Positions 1-7,639 of a stretch of DNA of 33,728 nt are shown here, piece by piece. Both the position numbers and the translations under genes were made by a program. This DNA is from JBBRNV01 sp038227435 (GTDB taxonomy: Bacteria > Patescibacteriota > Minisyncoccia > Phycocordibacterales > CALRBL01). How positions within the stretch are numbered: the first letter of the stretch is position 1; each line of letters opens with the position of its first letter. Location of the stretch: the NCBI GenBank assembly GCA_038227435.1, contig JBBRPW010000003.1, forward strand, positions 1 to 33,728, in the 5' to 3' direction. Below the pieces are notes generated by a model. That model ran no database searches, was not told the origin of the DNA, and worked only from the letters and a program-made list of their open reading frames with translations.

Positions 1-660
1 CGAATGTGCGTACGCAGCCGAACGATGTCGTATGACTGTCATTCCAAGCAGTGCAAGTCCACCGAGAACTCCAATCGCCGTAGTTCCCGGTTCGGGAACT
101 GCGACAATATGAAATGCGGTAGTACCTGTGTAGGTTTCGGCGGCCGTGTTGCCAATGGTCCAATTTACTTGGTGGTCCGTAAGCCCAGAGAGACGAAGGT
201 TGTACACGGTGGTTTCATTTGCTTGAGTTCCACCAATGGGCGTACCCGTGGCAATCGTCACTGAGTTGAAAACACCGAAGTAGGTGGGCAATGAGCCCAC
301 CCCATACAGTGCCAAATTCAAACTCACGTTCGCGCCGCCATCGACGCTAAAGTGAAGATCGTTCACGGCGCTGCCTCCCATCCCTTGGGTACTGAAAGAC
401 ATGTAAACGAAGGTGCTGGGCGAGCCGACGTTGAGGGTTGGTGTACCCCCAGCTTCCGCGTTCGCGAGCGTCATCGGGTTCAGTGTGACATTAAGAAACA
501 CAGACCCGGGGCCTGCATTTGTAATGGGCACCGGCATGTTAGCGAACACCGACGGATTCTCGTCAGCGTACGACAGAACTTGAGCGTCCACAGGCGACGC
601 CAAACTGAAGATTGCAACCATAAAGGCGGCAATCATAACTGCATGAGGATACTTTTTCAT
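1..660 (-). CDS. PEP-CTERM sorting-domain secreted protein (partial, runs off left edge)
   Basis: Reading the minus strand from the ATG at 660-658 gives 220 open codons that reach base 1 without a stop, so the 3' end lies outside the window. The N-terminus is a signal peptide (MKKYPHAVMIAAFMVAIFSL, probable cleavage after PVDA). The middle is a Gly/Thr/Asn-rich, probably all-beta domain. The end shows VPEPGT, then a hydrophobic stretch (AIGVLGGLALLGMTVI), then a basic cluster RHR. That three-part tail is the classic PEP-CTERM signal recognised by exosortases, which process proteins at the cytoplasmic membrane of exopolysaccharide-producing bacteria. No exosortase gene is visible here. The gene is clearly richer in G+C than the ftsH side of the window, which suggests transfer. 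The function of the beta domain is unknown. The family call is confident; the last codons are not visible. Confidence 0.8.
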   Translation of the reverse strand, partial: MKKYPHAVMIAAFMVAIFSLASPVDAQVLSYADENPSVFANMPVPITNAGPGSVFLNVTLNPMTLANAEAGGTPTLNVGSPSTFVYMSFSTQGMGGSAVNDLHFSVDGGANVSLNLALYGVGSLPTYFGVFNSVTIATGTPIGGTQANETTVYNLRLSGLTDHQVNWTIGNTAAETYTGTTAFHIVAVPEPGTTAIGVLGGLALLGMTVIRHRSAAYAHS

Positions 661-671
661 AGTGGAACTCT

Positions 672-726
672 GCAAAAAGGCTCGGGGCCTTGTGATGTGA
701 AGGAACAAATGCGGCGGGATGCCGCA
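672..726 (-). promoter_or_regulatory. Two hairpins in the leader of the PEP-CTERM gene
   Basis: Upstream of the ATG at 660 the minus-strand transcript would fold TGCGGC-ATCCC-GCCGCA (726-710), then AAGGC-CCCGA-GCCTT followed by further Ts (691-672). The second resembles a weak intrinsic terminator placed just before the start codon, so it could act as an attenuator. No sigma-54 type -24/-12 site was found, although such sites control some PEP-CTERM genes. Confidence 0.35.
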
Positions 727-816
727 TATGTAAACTGCCTTAAACTAACCTTTCCTAAACATACATTCTATTTATTAAAAAGCAAACGACTTCCCCATAT
801 TATGTCAAGAGGTTGC

Positions 817-845
817 TTGACAATACAAATATTATAACGTATTGT
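817..845 (+). promoter_or_regulatory. Sigma-70-type promoter for the 951-2621 gene
   Basis: A perfect TTGACA (817-822) is followed after 17 nt by TATTGT (840-845). Transcription would start near 852, giving a leader of about 100 nt before the ATG at 951. Confidence 0.6.
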
Positions 846-950
846 TTTTGATGAAATTCTTATGCATCCTGTATAAGAAATTGTTCGTTGAAAATCGAAA
901 GATTCTTCGAACAGAAATCAAGACCCCCGCCCCCAGACACACTCCAAAAC

Positions 951-2621
951 ATGAAAACAACCGTCCGTTTCGTTGTGGCAATCTTTATTGCCCTTTTCGC
1001 GCTTGCCTTTCTGGCTGCCGACGTCAATGCTGCCAACTCCACTTCGGTGGATTTGAACAGCGTGCTCGTTAAGAGCGCTGTCGCCCAGCCCTGCAAAGGC
1101 TGCAAACCCGAAGTCTCTGTTTCCGATCTCCTCGGGGGGAAAGGTTACGAGAATTCGTTTGCCCACCGCCGCGCAATCGCGGCAGTGATCACGCCGGGTA
1201 TCCGCTATCGCGGAACTTCGGCACAAAACAATGGAATGAGAATCATTTTGAGCGAGCATTTCGCTTCTCAGACTGAGACTCCTCCTCCGGCCTCAGCGAC
1301 TCCCGCTCATGCTCCCGCAGCTGCACCGACTCTTGCTCCACAACCCCCCGCAGCTGTAAAGCCAGCGAGTCCGATTGTGGTTGAAAAGAAGGTTCAGCCA
1401 GAAGCAAAAGTTGTAGCTCCTGTAGCACCGACAACTCGCGTTATCATTGCTCCGGTTGCACCCGCAACCGCAGCACCAGCGAAACCCGATGTCGTCAAAG
1501 CACCAGCTCCTAAAGCTGCTGCCCAGCCGACAACTGCTATCCAAACCGGTCCGTTCAATGAGATCGGGGTTGAGAGTTTGAATCACCTTCCTCCTCCGCC
1601 CGTGCCTGTAAAACCAGGGGTGGTAATTCAAGCTCCAGTTGCAAAAGTGCATCCATTCATTTCTTCCCTGTTTTCACAGATTGGGATGTATGGAAAAATA
1701 ACAATCGACAACATTAAATCCGTCGATTGGGCCAAAGTAATGATTGCTGCGCAAGCAACAATCGAAGCCGAGGCCGCCAAAAAGGCAGCAATTGCGAAAG
1801 CTCAAGTTACGCCGTTGCCAAAGGCAGAGGCAAACGAGATCATTACAACCAACGCTGCTGACAGGTTACAATCCCTTGTTGGATCAAAACCTAAATCACC
1901 TGAAGCAAAGGCCGCTGCAAAGCTGCATTGGCTTCAAAGCAGTTGGAACGCAATCAAGAATTTCTTCAGTGACTACTGGCTGTGGATGGCCTACGGAGTA
2001 CTCACTTTTTTTCTGATCTTTATCATCATTGTTCTGGTCAATCTTGACCGGACAAAGAAGAAAGATCTTCCTGAAAGAAAGGCATCAATTAAACGATCGT
2101 ACAGGGGCAGAAGAGAGGGCACACCGACACCAAAAGACACTCCATCAATAGAAGATCAAGTCTGCGGGTATCCGTCAGAACCCAATAGTGTGCCGATTAA
2201 AGCACTTCCTCCACTTCCAAAAGTGGATCCGTCGGAAGTCTATCGGATCACCAAAACTATTGTGGAAAAGCTCAATACAGCCTTCTCAATGATTTCGGGG
2301 AAAAGTAGTGATGAAGGTCTAGTTCAAGCACTGCTCACTGTTGGTTTTCTTCCAGGCGAACACGTCCACCTGTTAAAGATAGCTCGCTACATTGGCGCTA
2401 ATATCCCACGTCAAGGTACGGGTAGCCCGAACTATGCATTAGAAGTTCGTGATGGAATGGATCATTTGATTATTCCCTACAACTTGGCTGTTGCGAATTG
2501 TATTCGCACTGTTGCAGCACAAATTCTGCAGCAAGAGAAGGAGCTCGAAAAGCAAAAGGAGGAGGTTGTCGATTGTAGTGCCACTCTCGCCATGCACGAT
2601 CCTGTCCCTGCTCCTGCCTGA
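951..2621 (+). CDS. Ala/Pro-rich single-span membrane protein of unknown function
   Basis: The protein has 556 residues from the ATG at 951. That start was chosen because it begins a good signal peptide (MKTTVRFVVAIFIALFALAF..., cleavage near VNA). The frame is open upstream to 888, but that part is polar and implausible. Order of parts: signal peptide 1-27; a CKGC pair at 48-51; a proline/alanine/valine-rich extended region about 110-235; an Ala/Lys-rich helical region about 260-330; one transmembrane segment about 343-365; a basic stop-transfer (DRTKKK); then about 190 cytoplasmic residues ending in a Glu/Lys-rich helix. The layout suggests a long extracytoplasmic stalk anchored by the C-terminal half. 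I do not recognise the family. It ends in TGA, rare in this window, and is G+C-rich like its PEP-CTERM neighbour, so both may have been acquired together. Confidence 0.75.
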   Translation: MKTTVRFVVAIFIALFALAFLAADVNAANSTSVDLNSVLVKSAVAQPCKGCKPEVSVSDLLGGKGYENSFAHRRAIAAVITPGIRYRGTSAQNNGMRIILSEHFASQTETPPPASATPAHAPAAAPTLAPQPPAAVKPASPIVVEKKVQPEAKVVAPVAPTTRVIIAPVAPATAAPAKPDVVKAPAPKAAAQPTTAIQTGPFNEIGVESLNHLPPPPVPVKPGVVIQAPVAKVHPFISSLFSQIGMYGKITIDNIKSVDWAKVMIAAQATIEAEAAKKAAIAKAQVTPLPKAEANEIITTNAADRLQSLVGSKPKSPEAKAAAKLHWLQSSWNAIKNFFSDYWLWMAYGVLTFFLIFIIIVLVNLDRTKKKDLPERKASIKRSYRGRREGTPTPKDTPSIEDQVCGYPSEPNSVPIKALPPLPKVDPSEVYRITKTIVEKLNTAFSMISGKSSDEGLVQALLTVGFLPGEHVHLLKIARYIGANIPRQGTGSPNYALEVRDGMDHLIIPYNLAVANCIRTVAAQILQQEKELEKQKEEVVDCSATLAMHDPVPAPA

Positions 2622-2637
2622 AGAATCTTCGATAACA

Positions 2638-2659
2638 GTCGCACGCTTCGGCGTGCGAC
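2638..2659 (+). terminator. Perfect 9-bp UUCG hairpin after the 951-2621 gene
   Basis: GTCGCACGC-TTCG-GCGTGCGAC forms a perfect stem with a UUCG tetraloop 17 nt after the stop codon. No long T-run follows directly (AATAAAAAG). It probably works together with the larger hairpin at 2663-2728. Confidence 0.6.
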
Positions 2660-2662
2660 AAT

Positions 2663-2728
2663 AAAAAGCCACCGCCCCTAACTCCACACTTTTATATATC
2701 TATAGTGGTACAGGGCGCTGGCTTTTTT
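2663..2728. terminator. Bidirectional terminator between converging genes
   Basis: AAAAAGCCA-C-CGCCC (from 2663) pairs with GGGCG-C-TGGCTTTTTT (to 2728), leaving a loop of about 40 nt that can form its own short stem (CCAC/GTGG). Ts follow on the plus strand, and also on the minus strand because of the A-run at 2663-2667. It therefore serves both the 951-2621 gene and ftsH, which converge here. Confidence 0.6.
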
Positions 2729-2756
2729 CTTTTCCTAATTTTTATTTTTTAATTAC

Positions 2757-4880
2757 TTAAACTCTCACCTCGTTCTCATCAATTGTTTTTGGCATCACTC
2801 CATGAACCACTAAAATCTTTTCATATTCATCTCGTTCAATTGTTTCTACCTCAACTAATCGTTTTGTAATCGCTTCAACAAGTGTTTTATGTTTCTTTAA
2901 CAATTCCTCAGCTCGAGCCCGAGCATTATTCATAATTATTGAAACTTCACTATCAATTTCGGCACCTACTCGTTCTGAATAATCTTTATCATTAACTCCC
3001 ATTCCAAATAGCGGACGTCCTCCTGAACTTTCAAGAGCGATAGGTCCTAATTTATCTGACATTCCATATTTAGTTACCATGTTGCGTGCAAGAGCGGTTG
3101 AAACTTGTAAATCATTTGATGAGCCCGTGGTGATATCGTCATAAATCATTTTTTCAATTACATATCCTCCGAGCGATACAACAATGTCATCAAGAAATTC
3201 TTTTTTAGACTGAAGTTTTTTATCGTTCAAAGGAAGTTTGAGGGTGTAACCAAGTGCTCGCCCTCGTGAGATAACCGACACTTTATGAACCGGATCTGCG
3301 AAATCGAGTACTGATGCAAGTACTGCATGCCCGGCTTCATGATATGCGGTTAATTCTTTTTCTTTCTTTCCAAGTAGATGGCTCCGTCGTTCAGGACCAA
3401 GCATTACTTTTTCAATTGAGCGAATCATGTCGAACTGACTCACGGTAATTCTATCTTCACGTGCAGCTAAAATTGCAGCCTCATTCATGAGTGAATATAA
3501 ATCGGCTCCAGAAAATCCAGGAGTTCGCTCAGCAATTACTTTTAAATTTACATCTTCGGCAAAGGGCTTCCCTTTTGCATGTATATATAGAATGGCTTCT
3601 CTGTCGCCTCGGTCAGGAAGGTCGATGGTAACGCGTCGGTCGAATCGCCCTGGTCGAAGGAGTGCTGGATCGAGCACATCGGGTCGGTTTGTAGCCGCCA
3701 TGATAATTACTTTTTCATTTGGTTCGAAACCATCCATCTCAACCAAGATTTGGTTAAGTGTTTGTTCGCGTTCATCGTTTCCACCTCCAGTTCCCGATCC
3801 TCGTGATCGTCCTACTGCATCAATTTCATCAATGAAAATAATTGCTGGTGCTGCTTTTTTAGCCATTTGAAATAAATCTCGCACACGTGAGGCTCCAACT
3901 CCTACAAACATTTCCACAAACTCCGATCCTGAGATTGAAAAGAAAGCTACGCCTGCTTCCCCTGCCACCGCTCGGGCAAGTAATGTTTTTCCGGTTCCGG
4001 GCGCTCCCATCATGATAATTCCTTTAGGAATTTTTGCTCCGATCTCAATAAATTTCTTGGGATTTTTTAAGAAATCTACAATCTCTGCTAGTTCTTCTTT
4101 TGCTTCTTTAGCGCCTGCTACATCTTTAAATGTAATTCGTTGCTTTGTATCGTCAGGAGAAATTAATTTTGCTCGTGATTGCCCAAAACTAAATGCCTGA
4201 GCTCCTTGCCCCTTCGCTTGTCGAGATAAGAACCAGAAAAATCCAAGCATCAGTAATATTGGTGCAGCAATTGGAAGAAGGTTTATGATCCAATACCAAA
4301 ATCCTCCTTCATCTTTTACACTAATTTTTACAGCCGATAACATGACCTTATCAACTCCGTAATTGAAGAGTGTTTGTGAAAGCGAACTCTCTGTTTCCTT
4401 TTGCGCTTTTTTTACAATTTGCTTTGAAGAGGTGCTATTGGTGTTGTTTGTATTATTCGTGTTGCCCGTACCCGCAACAACTCCAGCAACAGAAGTACTT
4501 GTTGCGTATTTAATACTTAAATTATTTCCACTTACTTCAATTTCGGTAACGACTCCTTTATTTATATCTTGGGCCAATTCTGAAATAGAAATTGAATCCG
4601 TTTTGGTAAATCCATTTCCAAGGAGTGTATATATAAGGATAAGAGTGAAGAAGATCAGAACTACGCCTACTATATTATTAACAAATGAATTTTTTGGCAT
4701 GAGAGGTCCCCCTCTTTTTCGTTTCGAAGTTTTTTTAATATCAGGTGTTTGGTCGGCTGATTGATCAGGCGCCTCAGATGTATCAGATTTCACAGTATTA
4801 TCCTTCTCCTCTAACTTCTCTTCGGGTATTTGTGTAAGTGTTTTTTCTTCCATATTATCTTGGTGTGTATTATTCGACAT
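2757..4880 (-). CDS. ftsH: ATP-dependent zinc metalloprotease FtsH
   Basis: Membrane-bound AAA+ protease that degrades misfolded membrane proteins and regulatory proteins; 707 residues from the ATG at 4880. Parts seen: a charged N-terminal tail about 1-65; TM1 about 69-90; a periplasmic domain with an Asn/Thr-rich spacer near 138-152; TM2 about 194-219; Walker A GAPGTGKT at 292-299; Walker B IIFIDE at 347-352; second region of homology with the arginine finger (LLRPGRFDR) about 407-415; and the zinc site HEAGH at 514-518. The frame is open upstream to 4982. The 4880 start is preferred because a TATAAT ends exactly 6 nt before it, implying a leaderless mRNA. The ATG at 4853 is the alternative. 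The N-terminal tail before TM1 is longer than in typical FtsH. It diverges from the 5009 gene. Confidence 0.97.
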   Translation of the reverse strand: MSNNTHQDNMEEKTLTQIPEEKLEEKDNTVKSDTSEAPDQSADQTPDIKKTSKRKRGGPLMPKNSFVNNIVGVVLIFFTLILIYTLLGNGFTKTDSISISELAQDINKGVVTEIEVSGNNLSIKYATSTSVAGVVAGTGNTNNTNNTNSTSSKQIVKKAQKETESSLSQTLFNYGVDKVMLSAVKISVKDEGGFWYWIINLLPIAAPILLMLGFFWFLSRQAKGQGAQAFSFGQSRAKLISPDDTKQRITFKDVAGAKEAKEELAEIVDFLKNPKKFIEIGAKIPKGIIMMGAPGTGKTLLARAVAGEAGVAFFSISGSEFVEMFVGVGASRVRDLFQMAKKAAPAIIFIDEIDAVGRSRGSGTGGGNDEREQTLNQILVEMDGFEPNEKVIIMAATNRPDVLDPALLRPGRFDRRVTIDLPDRGDREAILYIHAKGKPFAEDVNLKVIAERTPGFSGADLYSLMNEAAILAAREDRITVSQFDMIRSIEKVMLGPERRSHLLGKKEKELTAYHEAGHAVLASVLDFADPVHKVSVISRGRALGYTLKLPLNDKKLQSKKEFLDDIVVSLGGYVIEKMIYDDITTGSSNDLQVSTALARNMVTKYGMSDKLGPIALESSGGRPLFGMGVNDKDYSERVGAEIDSEVSIIMNNARARAEELLKKHKTLVEAITKRLVEVETIERDEYEKILVVHGVMPKTIDENEVRV

Positions 4881-4886
4881 GTCCCG

Positions 4887-4914
4887 ATTATACGTGTCTC
4901 GAACACGAAAACAA
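4887..4914 (-). promoter_or_regulatory. ftsH promoter (leaderless type)
   Basis: On the minus strand TTGTTT (4914-4909), 16 nt, then TATAAT (4892-4887). Six bases (CGGGAC) separate the -10 box from the ATG at 4880, so transcription would begin on or next to the start codon. Confidence 0.6.
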
Positions 4915-4928
4915 TAGCTAAAATAGTA

Positions 4929-4956
4929 TAGACAAGTACTCGTTTTGGAGTATATT
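4929..4956 (+). promoter_or_regulatory. Promoter for the 5009-5470 gene
   Basis: TAGACA (4929-4934), 16 nt, TATATT (4951-4956). The transcript would carry a leader of roughly 45 nt with a purine-rich AAAGGAA ribosome binding site just before the ATG at 5009. This contrasts with the leaderless arrangement of divergent ftsH. Confidence 0.5.
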
Positions 4957-5008
4957 AACTGCGAACTAGTTTCCTTCCCCAACCAAGAACAAAGAAAGAA
5001 AGGAATTT

Positions 5009-5470
5009 ATGTACTTAACAATTTCAGAAGAGGCTCGCGCATTGAGACGAGAAATAATCGAGGTATACGGAAATCCACCTCAAATTTACAACATTATTTG
5101 CCGAGGTTTCAGCATCCTTAATGTTAGAACACCCGGAGAACTTTCGCTTCGCATTGGTGAGAATCAATTTTGGGCCCAAAACTACCGTTATGTAAGCGGA
5201 TTGTCGGATATGGTGTTTTCTATTCATGCCGCGCGCAAACTAAACAGAAGTATTGCAGTACTCCTCGGAAATTTTGTATACGAAGACCAAGATATTTTGG
5301 TTCGTCGACTTATTCAAACCAGCGAGCCAGATAAACTATCGCGTACATTCCTTAATTTATGCATGAAAGCTCCCAGATGGAGACTACGAGGCAAAGTTAA
5401 GGTTCCAGGAATTTGGCATCCAAAAAAGCTAATTCCAATCGAGCAGATTTTGACAGAGTTTTCTCATTGA
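5009..5470 (+). CDS. Hypothetical protein, 153 aa
   Basis: Start at 5009 is supported by the Shine-Dalgarno-like AAAGGAA 5 nt upstream and by the promoter at 4929-4956. The product is soluble, basic and of mixed composition, with no signal peptide, membrane segment or catalytic motif I recognise. Its C-terminal third is rich in Arg, Lys and Pro (around APRWRLRGKVKVPG), which may point to nucleic-acid or ribosome contact, but this is a guess. It forms a monocistronic unit with its own promoter and terminator and ends in TGA, a stop not seen in the clearly native genes here. It may belong to the same acquired set as the other G+C-richer single genes. No function is assigned. Confidence 0.65.
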   Translation: MYLTISEEARALRREIIEVYGNPPQIYNIICRGFSILNVRTPGELSLRIGENQFWAQNYRYVSGLSDMVFSIHAARKLNRSIAVLLGNFVYEDQDILVRRLIQTSEPDKLSRTFLNLCMKAPRWRLRGKVKVPGIWHPKKLIPIEQILTEFSH

Positions 5471-5486
5471 TGAAACCATACCCAGC

Positions 5487-5526
5487 CGCGCCGACAGGTT
5501 CAATTCCTTTCGGTGCGCTTTTTTTT
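5487..5526 (+). terminator. Rho-independent terminator after the 5009-5470 gene
   Basis: CGCGCCGA (5487-5494) pairs with TCGGTGCG (5510-5517) with one G-U pair, followed by a run of eight Ts (5519-5526). Confidence 0.8.
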
Positions 5527-5627
5527 GCTTTTATCTCAATATCAATAATATTTTTTGAATATTTACTTGATTGCAAAAAAGCTACATTTAATAAATGATA
5601 TGATAGAAAAAATAAACGAACAATTTA

Positions 5628-6239
5628 ATGGCAAAGAAAGCTATACATCCCCAAATAAATATTCCTCAGAAATTGAGCGAAAAAGAAGCCTCTAAAAAAG
5701 CGGTGGCTTTGGGCTATTCGGGAATGTTGGCCGAATACAAAAAAGCTCGTTTTAACTATGAAATTTTAGAAACAATGGAAGCTGGTATTGAACTCACCGG
5801 AAATGAAACAAAAGCCGTACGTTTAGGAAATGTTACTTTTGAAGGATCGCATATTGGGGTGCGCGGAAATGAAGTATTTTTAATTGGTACACAGATTTCG
5901 CCATATCAACCGTCTCAATCTAAAGGAAATAAAGGGAGTGGAAAAAACGTTGGGAAAAGTGGAAGTAAAAATAGCGCAGGTAAAGGAGGTAAAAATAATA
6001 TTGAGGCCGACCCCACACGAAGCCGAAAACTTTTACTAAATAAACAAGAGATTATTAAACTTGCCGATGCAGAAAGCGTTGGTCGACAAACTATTATTCC
6101 ACTTGCATTTTTTGCTCGCGGTAGATATGTTAAGCTCTCGGTAGGAATCGTGCGAGGTAAAAAGAAGGCTGATAAACGGCAAACACTTAAACAACGCGAC
6201 GACAAACGAGATATAGATAGGACTTTGAAATTTCAATAG
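5628..6239 (+). CDS. smpB: SsrA-binding protein SmpB, with a Lys/Gly/Ser-rich insertion
   Basis: SmpB binds tmRNA and brings it to stalled ribosomes for trans-translation. The 203 residues exceed the usual 150-160. Recognisable blocks: YEILETMEAGIELTGNETKAVR (residues 44-65, split by the eye into the family's AGI.L.G.E.K...R pattern), EVFLIGTQISPY (82-93), SRKLLLNKQEI (132-142) and the C-terminal KKADKRQTLKQRD (179-191). This last is the tail that enters the mRNA channel. Two departures are clear. There is an N-terminal extension of about 40 residues. There is also an insertion of about 30 residues (97-126) of Lys, Gly, Ser and Asn where family members have a short EHGN-type loop. The stop is TAG. 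The partner tmRNA gene begins 98 nt downstream, a linkage that supports the call. Confidence 0.95.
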   Translation: MAKKAIHPQINIPQKLSEKEASKKAVALGYSGMLAEYKKARFNYEILETMEAGIELTGNETKAVRLGNVTFEGSHIGVRGNEVFLIGTQISPYQPSQSKGNKGSGKNVGKSGSKNSAGKGGKNNIEADPTRSRKLLLNKQEIIKLADAESVGRQTIIPLAFFARGRYVKLSVGIVRGKKKADKRQTLKQRDDKRDIDRTLKFQ

Positions 6240-6249
6240 ATCTTGGTCC

Positions 6250-6283
6250 CGTTCGTTCTAGTTTCACTAGAATCGAACGAACG
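6250..6283 (+). other. Bulged inverted repeat between smpB and ssrA
   Basis: TTCTAGT-TTC-ACTAGAA forms an inner 7-bp stem. CGTTCG (6250-6255) and CGAACG (6278-6283) extend it across a 5-nt bulge. An A/T-rich near-palindrome (TTTTTG...CAAAAA, 6302-6328) follows before the tmRNA 5' end. These could end smpB transcription or guide processing of a smpB-ssrA precursor. No clean promoter was identified for ssrA. Confidence 0.35.
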
Positions 6284-6337
6284 TGACACAAGTGTTCGAA
6301 TATTTTTGTTTTTTACAAAAACAAAAAATTCTCCCTT

Positions 6338-6757
6338 GGGGATGATTGGCCTCGACAATTGGCTTTCTTCTTCTTGTGCAACGTAGAGCTCCAGTAACTC
6401 TTAAAAAGGCTGGAAACTTCAAGTGCTAAAAACACTTCAGCAAAAATCGTTTCTCCGTTTTTCGGAGTTAACGACTTCGCTTTCGCTCACGTAGCAGCCT
6501 AACCTAGTTAGTGCTCTTACCCTGAGTGACATTCGTGATTCCCATTTTCGTGGGGAGCCACTGAGTGTAATAACATCGAAATCGCCATAACGTTTTGTCT
6601 CAGACGTTAGGTTAAAAATCGAGGCTCGAATCCGTTCGTTCTGTGTCTCTTTAAGAACGTATTTTAAATCGATGCTTGTCATCGAAAAGATTCACTACAC
6701 GTTGTAGACTCACTTAGAAAAACCTTTTGCACCCGGGTTCGATTCCCGGCATCTCCA
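6338..6757 (+). ncRNA. ssrA: Transfer-messenger RNA (tmRNA)
   Basis: The RNA that, with SmpB, rescues stalled ribosomes and tags the nascent protein for proteolysis. The 5' GGGGATG (6338-6344) pairs with CATCTCC (6750-6756) as a 7-bp acceptor stem with one G-U pair. The T-arm CCGGG-TTCGATT-CCCGG sits at 6733-6749. The tag frame ends at TAA 6500-6502 with ...FAHVAA. The resume codon is GCA at 6440 (20-residue tag) or GCT at 6425 (25 residues); the hairpin AAGTG/CACTT just upstream favours the former. A CTCCG-TTTTT-CGGAG hairpin lies within the tag-coding part. The CCA end is not encoded: ACAA follows the acceptor stem. The 3' end is duplicated about 1 kb downstream (see repeat entries). The downstream pseudoknots were not resolved by eye. 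Confidence 0.92.
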
Positions 6758-6765
6758 CAAAATTT
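6747..6765 (+). repeat. Direct repeat copy 1 (tmRNA 3' end), putative attL
   Basis: CGGCATCTCCACAAAATTT, comprising the last bases of the tmRNA T-arm/acceptor stem and 8 flanking bases. It recurs exactly at 7766-7784. The match continues for 7 more bases with two mismatches. The 3' ends of tRNA and tmRNA genes are classic integrase target sites. Confidence 0.6.
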
Positions 6766-6780
6766 GAACCACTTTTCCCT

Positions 6781-7470
6781 TTATTCACTTGCAGAACAAA
6801 TATGCTCACCTAAATCTTTTCTTGAAAAGTCGTTTAGACTCAAGACAATATGAGTTAATATAAAAGATTTAAAGCCATTAGATGTATTTTCATTAAATTC
6901 AGTACAATTTTTTACGTCTGCTTTCTCATCGATTGGACTAAGGTAACTAATAGTATTTTTTTCAAATGATAAATGAAGATCTTCATATTCATCACTGAAA
7001 ACTTCTTTTTGAGTATCCAAATTATATATTAATAATCCTCTAATTCCTGCGGTTGTACCAACATCCATAATAAGCATATTACTCATTACTCCTTTAAAAT
7101 ACCAACTGGTTGTTGCGTACTCAAAATATTTTGCATTAAAAACACAAGGAGGATTATTTTCCTGACCGGTTACATGTTTAATCAAATAATCAGTTCCAAG
7201 ATCTATTGTTGAATCTCTGTAAGCAACAAAGAATTGAGAACTTTTTACACAAGCAACATTACTTGATGCTGATAAGGTCGCACTTGTATTAGGCAATGGA
7301 GTATTAATAATTGGCGTCGGTGTATTAACAGAAGAAATTTCAGACTCTATGCTCGATTTTGTTAATTGATATTGAACACCTATATAAAAAGTAAGCGAAG
7401 GTAGTATTAAAATAAAAAAGACAATAGCCGCTAATCTCGAATACCAAGTATATTCATTCCATTTAATCAT
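6781..7470 (-). CDS. Hypothetical N-terminally membrane-anchored protein, 229 aa
   Basis: The start at 7470 is supported by TATAAT ending exactly 6 nt upstream (7482-7477). Residues about 12-32 form one transmembrane helix (RLAAIVFFILILPSLTFYIG), with the rest predicted outside. A Ser/Thr/Pro/Asn-rich linker follows (about 40-70). The outer domain has a small number of cysteines (for example near VACVKSS, PPCVF, KNCTEF, EHICS) and aromatic residues typical of a small beta domain. Short proteins starting with this kind of W-x(5)-YSRLA-membrane anchor are, to my memory, common in Parcubacteria, but I cannot name a function. The gene sits inside the putative element bounded by tmRNA-end repeats and points towards ssrA. 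Confidence 0.75.
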   Translation of the reverse strand: MIKWNEYTWYSRLAAIVFFILILPSLTFYIGVQYQLTKSSIESEISSVNTPTPIINTPLPNTSATLSASSNVACVKSSQFFVAYRDSTIDLGTDYLIKHVTGQENNPPCVFNAKYFEYATTSWYFKGVMSNMLIMDVGTTAGIRGLLIYNLDTQKEVFSDEYEDLHLSFEKNTISYLSPIDEKADVKNCTEFNENTSNGFKSFILTHIVLSLNDFSRKDLGEHICSASE

Positions 7471-7476
7471 AATTTA

Positions 7477-7482
7477 ATTATA
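7477..7482 (-). promoter_or_regulatory. -10 box of the 6781-7470 gene (leaderless type)
   Basis: TATAAT on the minus strand, separated from the ATG by TAAATT (6 nt). No good -35 box is evident. Confidence 0.5.
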
Positions 7483-7597
7483 CATTACTAATATTAATTT
7501 TAATAACTATTTTTATATCCCATAATCCTCAGAATCCCCTCTGCTGAGAGTAAAACCCAATCATTGAGTTGGTTCCAACTTTCGATGACTAAGTCCA

Positions 7598-7639
7598 CAT
7601 ATAAAAGAAAACACCCTTCGGGGTGTTTTCTTTTATATG
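7598..7639. terminator. 19-bp perfect hairpin with UUCG loop
   Basis: The arms 7598-7616 and 7621-7639 are perfectly complementary around TTCG, with a G+C core (ACACCC/GGGTGT) and an A-tract/T-tract outer stem (AAAAGAAA/TTTCTTTT). It can terminate in both directions. No annotated plus-strand gene ends just upstream, so it may end a short transcript from 7490-7597 or insulate the element. Confidence 0.7.

Noticed and set aside
4880..4982. Longer FtsH start at 4982
   Set aside because: The added 34 residues have no family resemblance and overlap the TATAAT promoter and the divergent promoter of the 5009 gene.
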